Positions 55,178 through 63,930 of a stretch of 64,000 bases of DNA are shown piece by piece. A program made the position numbers and the translations under genes. The notes beneath the pieces are model-generated. The model did no database searches, was not told where the DNA came from, and worked only from the letters and a program-made list of their open reading frames with translations. Each line of letters begins with the position of its first letter. Positions within the stretch are counted from its first letter, which is position 1. The DNA is from Duganella fentianensis (lineage in GTDB: Bacteria > Pseudomonadota > Gammaproteobacteria > Burkholderiales > Burkholderiaceae_D): NCBI RefSeq assembly GCF_009857835.1, contig NZ_WWCL01000002.1:1148897-1212896 (forward strand), in the 5' to 3' direction.

Positions 55178-56584
55178 TTAGTAGGGCATTTTCGTAAAGA
55201 GTTCAGGAAACAAAATTGAGATAGCTTCGTCATACTGCGAATCATGTTCATACTGAGGTTCCCTGGAGCGTAACGCATCTTGGCTCTTGCGCATCCTTTC
55301 CGCCCATTTACCCGACTTGTCCTCTGCTCGGATTTGCTCAGTGCGGCCATAGACCTTTAGGGCAAGACGAAAGATTCGTAAATATTGAGGATGTCCACCT
55401 GCTATGCGGTGTGCGACCTCAACCACACGATTGAATCTCCAGCCGATTACCTTCCCATGCTTCGCGGTGTAGAGTGCACTGACCAGAATGTGATACGGGT
55501 CCTTAGGGTAATTAGGAAGACGAATTCCAGAGGCACGGACACCACGATAGAACTCCTGCCAAATCTCAGAAATCGGGCGCTCATAGTCATCGTGGGCAAT
55601 CCAAGCCGCCTCAAAATTCTCTCGTGCGACTTGCAATAGCGCCGATTCTTGTTGGGCTAACTGGGCTAAGGCAGTAGCAAAGTCAAAATAGAATACCTGC
55701 TGCCTTTTTAGGTCAAAGGTAAGGTCTTCAAATGAGACGCTCTGCCTCTTCAGAGGCCCCACAGTCGTTGCGGAGAGCGGCTCAGCCCAAGCACATTCGA
55801 AATGCAGCGACTTGGTAGAAATCGATAGCTGCGCTATGTCCTCGTTCATAAGGAAAGCGTTTTGGTTATTGTTATAGAAGACGTCGTCCTGAGTTAATTT
55901 TCTTCCACTGTCGTTGAACTCTGCAAAAACCCAAAAGAGCAGCCCATTTTCCCCCGTGTAGAACTGCCGCCTTTCCGCAATTACGTCTAAAAAGGTGGTC
56001 GATAACTGGATTTCAAAAGCAACTCGCACGGACGTCCCATCATCGGCCGTGTACAGCGATTGAACATCTGGCTTTCGCCAAGTGCCACTTAGCCCCTTCC
56101 ATGTGCTCTCAACTTCGACCTCGCTGAAATGTGCATCAGCCAGCAAGGAGCGCCGCACCAGCTCTTTCATTCGCAAATGCAGGCGGCTTTCTTTGGCACC
56201 GTTGTACTTCCGGGCTGTGATTTCCTCTTGCGTGAGTTCGCCACGGGTAATGGCTGAACACCTACCGTCCTCAACGGTATGCTTAAAGAAGAATCTCCTA
56301 GTGTCCTTTCGAGATAATAGACTAACTGGAACACCGCATTCGGCACAAGCAAAGAGGGGCTTGTCTACCAGCTGTGCAGCCTTAATGTCCATCCGTAACT
56401 GAACTGCTTTGGCGTAATCAGTCCCTACAATCTCGGCCAAGCTATGATAAGTGCCGTGTTCAAGGTCGAGTACCTCAGGTATCTCAGGGTCGGGCACATA
56501 AAACGGCGGCAGCGGCTGGTTTATCGTGGAGTTCACAGTAAGTGTTTTAATTTTCGGTGCGCCAGCTCTTTCCAACAGGCGCAC
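55178..56584 (-). CDS. CoiA-like nuclease (DUF6035-like), fourth gene of phosphorylation operon
   Basis: Protein of 468 residues. Residues about 80-105 form a zinc-type CAECGVPV followed by RRFFFKH, as in CoiA; then comes a PD-(D/E)xK-type core with WRKPDVQ (Asp near 174) and VAFEIQLS (Glu near 192). The C-terminal half is helical with many Arg and Lys and no recognised domain. The likely role is nucleic-acid binding and cleavage. GTG start at 56584, five bases after the kinase stop on the same strand, so it is cotranscribed with VWA, PP2C and kinase. This gene is not part of the usual three-gene triad. Confidence 0.72.
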   Translation of the reverse strand: MRLLERAGAPKIKTLTVNSTINQPLPPFYVPDPEIPEVLDLEHGTYHSLAEIVGTDYAKAVQLRMDIKAAQLVDKPLFACAECGVPVSLLSRKDTRRFFFKHTVEDGRCSAITRGELTQEEITARKYNGAKESRLHLRMKELVRRSLLADAHFSEVEVESTWKGLSGTWRKPDVQSLYTADDGTSVRVAFEIQLSTTFLDVIAERRQFYTGENGLLFWVFAEFNDSGRKLTQDDVFYNNNQNAFLMNEDIAQLSISTKSLHFECAWAEPLSATTVGPLKRQSVSFEDLTFDLKRQQVFYFDFATALAQLAQQESALLQVARENFEAAWIAHDDYERPISEIWQEFYRGVRASGIRLPNYPKDPYHILVSALYTAKHGKVIGWRFNRVVEVAHRIAGGHPQYLRIFRLALKVYGRTEQIRAEDKSGKWAERMRKSQDALRSREPQYEHDSQYDEAISILFPELFTKMPY

Positions 56585-56589
56585 ATGGT

Positions 56590-58314
56590 TCAGCTGAACA
56601 GCTTTTGGATGGCGCGAAGAATGCGCGAGACGAGACCTCCTTGCGGCACACTGCTATAACTTGTGCGAGGGCGAATGGCCTCATTAGGCTGCGGATAATT
56701 CATAGGTGGCCTCTTTTGAGACGACGGCGCAGATACAGCTACTTGCTGCCTTGGCTGCGACGAAGGCTGCATCGTGACTGGCTTTGCGCTTCCGCCCGCT
56801 TGCTGCTGCATGCGCGCTAATGCCTGCTGGTTGGGGGTTAAAGGCTTTTGCTGAACAGGGCGTGCTCCACCTTGTGAGCCTTGTGAACGAACAGACGGAG
56901 TCTCCCCTGGTCTCGATGCGCTCCCAATTAATCGTTGTAACGCGTCCGCGTTCGATGGTTGCTCAGTACGCGGTTGGGCTGCTATTGGGTTTAACCGATA
57001 TTGTGCCTCGTCTGCTGTGATGAGCACTAGCTGGCTCAACGATGTAGCAGTTATCGTGATGCTTTCATACCGGGACTTTTTTTGGCCACGATACACTGGC
57101 TCTACCAAACCACGAATGGCGACCCAACGACCAATCCACTCTGAGCTCGGCTTTCGATTTCCCGTAGATAGCGCCTCACTCCACAACGCGATTTTTACGC
57201 TTCGTGTTCGCCAGTCGCCGAAGTTCACGAAGATGTAAGGCTTCCCGTGTTTGGTAAACGCATTTCGCACCTCAACCACTCGACCGACAAGCTCAACCAT
57301 GTCGCCGATGTGCTGTTCAAACAGGTCATATCTTGCGCCGTCAAGAACTGGGTACTGGCTTATATATCCCTGCCGCAGCTGTATCGAGCCAGCGCGCTGC
57401 TTCAAGACATCAAACGCAGGAATACTCTTCGCAGCCAAGAAATCAGGCAAGCGTGGGACCTGCTCGAATCGGCCCGCGCAGATTGCGATGAAATTTTTTA
57501 CGTCTCTAGCAAGGCTGGGGATTTTCCCAATCTCTGCAAGAATTTTGGATGCAGTGGGCGCAGAAAAATCATTAGCCCTAAACACAATGACTCCCGCCCC
57601 ACTTTGCGACGAGAACCAAAGATTGGGCTGGGCGACGAGCGCCCGAAGTGCAAGATTGATTGATATCAGGGAGAACCTGTCGAGCGTCGAGTCGTAATGC
57701 TTTGCTGCACGTCCAGGATGCTGATAATCACGATGTCCTAATTCGGAACCACCAAGAGAGGCCAACGCAGGCACGAACATCCCGTCGTAATCGATTAGCT
57801 GAAGCTTCTTGCCCTGGTCCGCAACCATGAGATTCCCTTCCTGGATATCTCCATGCGCAAGATTGTTCAGGGCTAAGTAGGCTTCCATCTCACTCAGCGA
57901 ATTTACCAAGTTGCCTAAAGCAGCCGGGTTGTTATAGTTGTCTTCAACGAACTCCCCGAGCGTGACACCAGAGGCCCAAGTCATCTTTACAAGAGGATGC
58001 AGAGCTCCATTCGCTCTCAGCCCCTTCGCTTGATATTCGAACTGAACGAAATAGGAGGAGCGTAAGCCAGACAGGCACTGAGATATAGCTGCATATCTTT
58101 TTTCGAGATTGGGGGCATCCCGGTGGAAGCAACGAACGGCGTACTTCGTCCCACTAGCCTCTAGCGCATAGGTTAACGCGAAGCCACCCGAAACAACTAT
58201 CGGTGTACCTAAACCGGATGCACGAACGCGCCCCGCAGCTAGTGCCGGGTCAGTGAATACAACCTGAGGACTCTGTACAAGCTCCTGATACTGTTCAATG
58301 CTAGGGTACGTCAT
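56590..58314 (-). CDS. Serine/threonine kinase-like protein with OB-fold region (TerY-P kinase)
   Basis: Protein of 574 residues. The kinase domain (about 35-300) has the catalytic loop HGDIQEGN (154-161) and IDYDG (174-178) in place of DFG. The position of the VAIK lysine reads YAVRC, giving Arg61, so ATP handling may be unusual. A region at about 335-440 (VELVGRVVEVRNAFTKHGKP, YIFVNFGDWR) looks like an OB fold, for nucleic acid or oligonucleotide. A Gln/Pro/Ser-rich tail ends with a helix ILRAIQKLFS. It lies between PP2C and nuclease genes with 5-6-base gaps. Confidence 0.78.
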   Translation of the reverse strand: MTYPSIEQYQELVQSPQVVFTDPALAAGRVRASGLGTPIVVSGGFALTYALEASGTKYAVRCFHRDAPNLEKRYAAISQCLSGLRSSYFVQFEYQAKGLRANGALHPLVKMTWASGVTLGEFVEDNYNNPAALGNLVNSLSEMEAYLALNNLAHGDIQEGNLMVADQGKKLQLIDYDGMFVPALASLGGSELGHRDYQHPGRAAKHYDSTLDRFSLISINLALRALVAQPNLWFSSQSGAGVIVFRANDFSAPTASKILAEIGKIPSLARDVKNFIAICAGRFEQVPRLPDFLAAKSIPAFDVLKQRAGSIQLRQGYISQYPVLDGARYDLFEQHIGDMVELVGRVVEVRNAFTKHGKPYIFVNFGDWRTRSVKIALWSEALSTGNRKPSSEWIGRWVAIRGLVEPVYRGQKKSRYESITITATSLSQLVLITADEAQYRLNPIAAQPRTEQPSNADALQRLIGSASRPGETPSVRSQGSQGGARPVQQKPLTPNQQALARMQQQAGGSAKPVTMQPSSQPRQQVAVSAPSSQKRPPMNYPQPNEAIRPRTSYSSVPQGGLVSRILRAIQKLFS

Positions 58315-58320
58315 TTGTTT

Positions 58321-59067
58321 CTAGTCGTTTTCGACGACCAATCTAAGGATTGTAGAGTCGTCCAGTTTTATGCGACGCTCTGCCCGAAGGTTTAAAACGA
58401 GCTCGGCAAATTCAGCCTCTGTGGTGACTGCTTGTATCGAATCGAAAGAACTGACATCAGCACTGGCTTCGCGAAGCAACCACTGCCCTACAGCATCTGT
58501 TGCCAAATAGATGATGTCCCCCGGCTCGACATGCCATGTTTTGCTCGTGTGCTGTTTAAAAAAATCTGAATCGGCCAAGAAAGCATTTTCGAGCCTGAGG
58601 GTCGAAAGCAACTGCGGGCGTTCCTCAAACTCTTCGGGCGAAGTGAAGGGGTAGCTGAAAACAACTGCGCCCTGCCGATAATGAACAGCAAGGCAATCTC
58701 CGATAGATAGGACCTCAACCTCATTACCATTTTCAGCAAGTTCTAGGGTGAGCAAGGTCGCAAAGCTTCCCCTTTCGAACGCTAACTGTTTGGACCAAGA
58801 GAGCGCATCAAAATCGATTCCGTTTTCATAGGCTGCCACCGCGTCCATCACCCAGTCCTTCAGGAGCCAGCCCTCAGTAGTACACGGGTCGTCAGCATAG
58901 CGCTGAACCAAGAGCTGCGCCCATCGCTTCGAGTCGTACGACTCCGACGCACCATCAGACAGCGCGATATGCGTGGTCCGCTCATCAACGGACCACGCGT
59001 CCTCGTTCAAGTCCGGGGCCCCCAAGTCCTTCGGAATCGAGGCGTGATAATCAAGACGAAGTTTCAC
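58321..59067 (-). CDS. PP2C-type protein phosphatase
   Basis: Protein of 248 residues. Metal-binding acids appear in LNEDAW (E22, D23) and ALSDGAS (D38, G39); GSFATLLTLEL and VLSIGDCLAVHY follow, and LATDAVGQWLL plus DDSTILRL complete the PP2C signature. It should reverse phosphorylation by the kinase next to it. GTG start at 59067, five bases after the VWA stop. Member of the VWA-PP2C-kinase triad. Confidence 0.82.
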   Translation of the reverse strand: MKLRLDYHASIPKDLGAPDLNEDAWSVDERTTHIALSDGASESYDSKRWAQLLVQRYADDPCTTEGWLLKDWVMDAVAAYENGIDFDALSWSKQLAFERGSFATLLTLELAENGNEVEVLSIGDCLAVHYRQGAVVFSYPFTSPEEFEERPQLLSTLRLENAFLADSDFFKQHTSKTWHVEPGDIIYLATDAVGQWLLREASADVSSFDSIQAVTTEAEFAELVLNLRAERRIKLDDSTILRLVVEND

Positions 59068-59072
59068 AGGAC

Positions 59073-59909
59073 CTAGCGCAGCTGCGAGGCCCTTGTACCG
59101 ATGTCGAAGAAGTCCACAATTTCTCCAGCTTCCGCGTTGAACACATAGCCGCGAGCTTCAGTAGAAATAGCATTCCCTTTATCCTGGACGGCCTTTACTA
59201 AGTGAGCAGGCAGAGCGCTAGACATGCGGAACAGCAGCTTCGCATACTGGTCTGGCAGTACACCTTCGCCAGCTGGGAACGAAATGGGATTACCTGGTTG
59301 AGCGCTGACATGCAGATTCAACAGCAAGACATTGCCGTCATTGGTAGCAAACTGACGAAGCGTCTCGGCCAGCTGCTCAGGGTCTCCATCGGTCGATTCC
59401 CCGTCAGTCACGTGGAGGACAGTAGGTGGATAACTGTCGGGGTGACTGTCACACCAAGCCGCGAGTTCAATGCCGGCGCGTTGAATGGCTTCGCACATAG
59501 GCGTGCCACCGTTAGCACGAGGCTCAAACCAAACAGGGAACTTGATGGATTGCTCAATGATGCCTCCAGCGCCGTCGTCAACCTTACGCTTTCGGTCTTC
59601 TACCCGCAGCGGATTAGCCTCAATGGCGGAAATTGGATTCAGAATCTGGTGACTCAAAGCACCGTGAAGGCTGTTCTGTGCGCCGCCGTCCCCGTAACCA
59701 ATCACGCCGATATCGAAGTAATCACGAACCCCATCAGCTTTGGTACAGCGCGTTACCAAGTTCATGAAAGTCCTGTTGAGCACGTCAGCGACGAACTGAG
59801 CTTTGGTCTTCTCCATGCCTGCCATGCGGTCCCCCATCGAGCCGGACTGGTCAACTAGGAACAAGAATGCAGTGGGAGCAGTACGTTGAATTGGAGCTTG
59901 ATAAGGCAT
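59073..59909 (-). CDS. VWA-domain protein, TerY-like
   Basis: Protein of 278 residues, a VWA domain with a metal-ion-dependent adhesion site: DQSGSMG (D20, S22, S24), a Thr in NGGTPM and an Asp in VTDGEST. TerY proteins of tellurite-resistance-linked stress loci have this form and pair with PP2C and kinase genes. It heads the four-gene leftward operon; ATG at 59909. The upstream 384 bases carry its promoter, AT-rich, with no recognisable operator. The VWA may hold a substrate or the assembled complex. Confidence 0.85.
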   Translation of the reverse strand: MPYQAPIQRTAPTAFLFLVDQSGSMGDRMAGMEKTKAQFVADVLNRTFMNLVTRCTKADGVRDYFDIGVIGYGDGGAQNSLHGALSHQILNPISAIEANPLRVEDRKRKVDDGAGGIIEQSIKFPVWFEPRANGGTPMCEAIQRAGIELAAWCDSHPDSYPPTVLHVTDGESTDGDPEQLAETLRQFATNDGNVLLLNLHVSAQPGNPISFPAGEGVLPDQYAKLLFRMSSALPAHLVKAVQDKGNAISTEARGYVFNAEAGEIVDFFDIGTRASQLR

Positions 59910-60293
59910 TTTGGACTCGCTTCGTGACTATTGGATACACAATTTTAAGCGAGCCGGTCAAAAAAAATCCATACGGAAATTCAAAATTTGACAATTCTAT
60001 TCAAATGTTAATTTTGGAGAGATTTTTCACCACTTATTCCTGTATGGGCCTGTGAATTGTCACTCGCCTACTCCTCACGCTCAGAGGTATCCCAGCGCTG
60101 GAGAATGGCGGTTGCCCCAGGGCGCAGCTACGATGCCTTGCTGTACGGCTAACAGCAGTAAGTAAAGCTTACAAATACCATATCACACTTGCTGGCGCGC
60201 AATCTTTTCAAGAAAAAAATTTCGGGGTACCTTAAGATACCAATGCTATGCGCCGGAAGGCGCATAGCATACTCCTAAAGAGTCATATTCAAG
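59910..60293. other. Gap between VWA operon and KAP NTPase gene
   Basis: 384 bases. The right part holds a strong hairpin at 60243-60270 and next to it the imperfect palindrome GGTACCTTAAGATACC (60225 to 60240). The left part is AT-rich and should carry the VWA-operon promoter. No open reading frame worth calling. Confidence 0.6.
60243..60270. terminator. Perfect 12-bp hairpin after KAP gene
   Basis: ATGCTATGCGCC (60243-60254), loop GGAA, then GGCGCATAGCAT (60259-60270). A stable stem 24 bases beyond the KAP stop, so a terminator for that leftward gene is likely, although no T run immediately follows on that strand. Confidence 0.6.
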
Positions 60294-63056
60294 TTAGGAT
60301 TCTAGGATAGGCATCAAAAAGCTGATGAATTTTTTTTCTACAAAATAAACGCTGCCCGCGTATTTTGAAGCGGATTTTTTTAGATTTTCTTGCCAATCCA
60401 ACCAACCGTTCAATTTTACGAATGGAAGAATATTATTTACCAAAATTGGATAAATCTGCTCGTCGTTAAATAGCTCAGTCAAAAAAGTGTTCCCCGAAGC
60501 AATAATCGAATCATTATTTGTATATCTTTGACAACCGAGATAAATCCAAAGGAAAATTATATTTCCCGCCAACGAATACAGCATATCCTTAGAATCAATT
60601 ACAAAGTTATCATTGTCCTCTGGGTTATTCGGGAATTTCGAACGAAGCGTACCAAGATAAAAATACAAAACATTGTTATCTATTGACGCAATTCTTTTCT
60701 TTACCTCCTCCGAAGTGGCCGCCACTTCATATAAAAATGGAAGAGTAAAAGCTACCTGCTCAACTGGAAGCTGCGTCCGGTCTTTAACGCGAGCTATAAA
60801 ATTTTCTACAACCCTCAAGGGCACTTCTAGAGAATTGTGAACTAGCGCTCGATAAGCGGAAATAAACGGCCTCACCGGCCAATTACGATACTTCTCGTCA
60901 GCCAGATAATTCCATATATCAAGTTGTCGTGGAGCAGGCTTGAGTCCAGTACAGCTCATTCCCCCTTGTTCAATTTCATCGCAGATACGAACCCATTCCT
61001 CAACAGGGCCAGGAATAGAAAGGCCATCAAGAAATACTTCACCTATGTAAGCCTCAACTTGCTTACTATTTCGCAAAACGTTCACATTGAAGACGATTTC
61101 TTTGGGACCGCCAACATGGCCGTTGAACCACAGGGAATTATTCTGCGAGTAAGCATCCCTTGTTTTTTTCAATAGCCCAAGAAATGCTTCTCTATGGTTT
61201 TCTCTTTTTAAATCATTTACCAAAGTCAAAATTACATTCACAACGCCTGCCTCTTGCAATGAAAGCAAAGTGACGGAATTGAGTGAATTGTATATATCCT
61301 GAACCATCTGTTCTCTTTGCTCTCCGTATTTTCGTCCAGAAGTAAACCCTTCCTCAGAAATTAAACCGCTACAAATCAAATTGTTAATATTAAGAAGCAG
61401 TTTCGCGGGGTCCGAATGACTTTGCGAAAGACCCTTCGATAAGTTGGATGCGAGAACATCAAGGAAGCCAATTTTTCTTCCAAATTCTCTCAGCTTTTCA
61501 AATCCTTTCCTGTCGTTCATTGCTTGGTCAATCAAGGGAACATATAGCTTTTGTATCGCCTTTTCTCTTTCCACATTGTAAATTAACACTGCAAGGTCAC
61601 TGGATATTTCCTCACCAAGAATTCCCGGATATTTTTCAATTCCTAAGTTGCTAGTCATCAGCTCCATTCCCATACTTTGGAGGTCATATTTTCTCCTCAA
61701 TATTGAGAATAGAGCATGTGATTCTAAACATAAAGTCGGCCATTGCAACGCCGTAGAAACCATATTATTAATAATACTTATAATTATTCTTGGAGTTACC
61801 TCAACTTGACTTGACAACTCTTGAGATATAAGAATAAATATATTATGAACAGTCTCCGGGGAAACCTCATCCCCAAAGGCTAAAATTAAATTATCACGTA
61901 AATAACTCTTAAAATCAGATATTGTAGGATAGGGAACCGCAAAACTAACCTGAATGACCTTATCCAAAAAGCCGGTTGGTATATGAGGCGCGGCCCCTTC
62001 CATAGCGCCATCCTGATTCAACGTGATACCAGAAGAGGCACAAGGGATGACAACCCAAAACCTTTTAAACCATTCAAATCCAGAAAATTCAGAATTGTCC
62101 ACAAACGAACGCAAAACTGCCCATACTTCTTCAACTTCGCCAGCAGGAAGTCTGTCGAAATTATCCAAAACAATAACAATTTTAAAGTTTTCATAAGCTA
62201 AAGCAGAGCTGAGGAAATCTTTAAATTGCTTCTGAAATTCAATCGTAGTTGGTTCGTGGTCTTCAACCGTCGTGGTGACCTCTCGGAGGTATGTTTTTTG
62301 TTGAAATACAGTCCAAATCTTGTCTAATTCGCGCTCTCTCTCAGACGGCAATGAACCGCAGGTATTCCAATACACGCGTACATAATTAAGAAATATGGAA
62401 ACGAACGGTAAGAAAAGAATACCGGCTCCGGCATATAATTTCCCGTTCTGCATTTCCGCTGACTGATTAGGCACCAATCCAGAGGAAACCAAAGCAAGTC
62501 CAACAGGAATCAGTAATCCAATAAAAATTAACCAACGCCCAAATCTATCTATTTTTGGAAAATTAAATTTCTCAACAACTTTTGACTTCTTTGAATATCT
62601 TTCCTTAATCTCAATTAACTCATCAGTTGCTAAGTTGTTTTTAAGCTTATCAAGCTTCTCTTCTAATTTGTTTTCCTGTTTTTTATAGGAATCAACCTCG
62701 TCAGCGCTTTTCCCCTTCCTCACTCGCCGCCGTAATTTATCTAAATGCTCCGTTAACAGCTCTGACGTATTCAAAACCGAATCGAAAAGCCCATTTACGA
62801 ATGCACGCCTGAGTGGTTCCCCTTGATGAGTCCACGCATCGAACTTATAAATAAATGTGACGGAGCTCTCCTCTGAAATTTTCTTTTCGAGAATCTTGAT
62901 AATAGACGACTTTCCGCTCCCCCAAGCGCCATCCAGCCCAATGGACTTCCCCCCCTCCGAAGTCGTCATCAAAGACCAAATGGCATTTGCTATTGGTTCG
63001 TGCGAATTAAAACTGTCTCTGTCAGTTGGGATATCTTCAATAATTTTAGCGACCAT
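60294..63056 (-). CDS. KAP-family P-loop NTPase with membrane segments
   Basis: Protein of 920 residues with Walker A GAWGSGKSS (43-51) and Walker B IVIVLDNFDRLP (about 292-303). Two hydrophobic segments (about 170-230: FIGLLIPVGLALVSSGLV and YAGAGILFLPFVSIFLNYV) are inserted between them, as is typical of KAP NTPases. The remaining 600 residues are helical with no known motif. KAP proteins are inner-membrane ATPases; the F-plasmid phage-exclusion protein PifA belongs to the group. The gene is the most AT-rich in the window, a strong sign of transfer. ATG at 63056, divergent from the Mrr-like nuclease by 259 bases. Defence is likely but not shown. Confidence 0.82.
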   Translation of the reverse strand: MVAKIIEDIPTDRDSFNSHEPIANAIWSLMTTSEGGKSIGLDGAWGSGKSSIIKILEKKISEESSVTFIYKFDAWTHQGEPLRRAFVNGLFDSVLNTSELLTEHLDKLRRRVRKGKSADEVDSYKKQENKLEEKLDKLKNNLATDELIEIKERYSKKSKVVEKFNFPKIDRFGRWLIFIGLLIPVGLALVSSGLVPNQSAEMQNGKLYAGAGILFLPFVSIFLNYVRVYWNTCGSLPSERERELDKIWTVFQQKTYLREVTTTVEDHEPTTIEFQKQFKDFLSSALAYENFKIVIVLDNFDRLPAGEVEEVWAVLRSFVDNSEFSGFEWFKRFWVVIPCASSGITLNQDGAMEGAAPHIPTGFLDKVIQVSFAVPYPTISDFKSYLRDNLILAFGDEVSPETVHNIFILISQELSSQVEVTPRIIISIINNMVSTALQWPTLCLESHALFSILRRKYDLQSMGMELMTSNLGIEKYPGILGEEISSDLAVLIYNVEREKAIQKLYVPLIDQAMNDRKGFEKLREFGRKIGFLDVLASNLSKGLSQSHSDPAKLLLNINNLICSGLISEEGFTSGRKYGEQREQMVQDIYNSLNSVTLLSLQEAGVVNVILTLVNDLKRENHREAFLGLLKKTRDAYSQNNSLWFNGHVGGPKEIVFNVNVLRNSKQVEAYIGEVFLDGLSIPGPVEEWVRICDEIEQGGMSCTGLKPAPRQLDIWNYLADEKYRNWPVRPFISAYRALVHNSLEVPLRVVENFIARVKDRTQLPVEQVAFTLPFLYEVAATSEEVKKRIASIDNNVLYFYLGTLRSKFPNNPEDNDNFVIDSKDMLYSLAGNIIFLWIYLGCQRYTNNDSIIASGNTFLTELFNDEQIYPILVNNILPFVKLNGWLDWQENLKKSASKYAGSVYFVEKKFISFLMPILES

Positions 63057-63315
63057 ATAGATTTTTTTGCGAAGTAGTTCACCAGTTAATTGAAATTGAA
63101 TCTTTAGTTGTAAAATATTACAATAAGAACAGCTCCATGGTGCATATTTTTAGATGTCAACACCCGAAAAACATGAAGCAGGACGTCTCTCGGAAGGAGC
63201 GCTTCCGTATCAAGCGACGAAACGGTCGAAGACCGGAAGACAAAAAAGGTCGACCTCCAGTCAGGGTAAAATCTCTATACACTATGAAACCTTAACAACG
63301 GATTGAAGAACCAAG

Positions 63316-63930
63316 ATGGCTGGCAACAATACCTTCGCCACACCTGAATCGAGCGATGACTTTGAGGCTATGTGTCATCAGCTGTACAGCTTGGTCTGGA
63401 ATGACCCTGGCTGCATGCGGGTCGGACGGTCTGGGCAAAGTCAGTTTGGCGTAGACATCCTAGCTTTTGATGGAACCCGCAACGTAGGTATCCAGTGCAA
63501 ACACTACACCAAGACAAAGTTCACAATAGCGACCGTCCAGGGGGATGTGCAAAAAGCGGATGATGCAAACCTTCAAATCGGCCATCTTTTATTCGCAACT
63601 ACCACGGCAAGCGAAGCTGAAATTGTTCGCCAGGTTCATGAGTTAAGTACGTCCAGGAGAGCGAGCGGAAAATTCACTGTCTCAGTTGCATTTTGGGGCG
63701 ACATCTGCGGCCACATCCGTGTGCACCCCACGGTAGGTAAAAGCTTTATTCCGAACTATCCTGGCGGCACAATTCTGAAAATCAGCGAGGAAAGCAGCGA
63801 GATACTTTCGTTGGTCCGGGACGTTAGCTTAAAGCTTAACAACCTTCCCGGGGCAAGCGGTACTGAGGTTGACAGAAGCGGTTCCGGTTTTTCGGACAGT
63901 AGGATAAGTGGATGCCTTGCTTCACAATAG
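63316..63930 (+). CDS. Mrr-like PD-(D/E)xK nuclease, 3' end probably replaced by IS
   Basis: Protein of 204 residues as read. The N-terminal helix FEAMCHQLYSLVW is followed by GRSGQSQFGVDILAF (catalytic D47) and VGIQCKHY (Q60, K62), the QxK variant common in Mrr-like and effector-nuclease domains. It then has a Rossmann-like continuation to about residue 160. The last 20 or so residues (from TEVDRSG) lie in DNA that resembles an IS3-family end, so the true C-terminal domain was probably cut off. In similar proteins this nuclease is fused to a sensor. ATG 63316. Confidence 0.7.
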   Translation: MAGNNTFATPESSDDFEAMCHQLYSLVWNDPGCMRVGRSGQSQFGVDILAFDGTRNVGIQCKHYTKTKFTIATVQGDVQKADDANLQIGHLLFATTTASEAEIVRQVHELSTSRRASGKFTVSVAFWGDICGHIRVHPTVGKSFIPNYPGGTILKISEESSEILSLVRDVSLKLNNLPGASGTEVDRSGSGFSDSRISGCLASQ

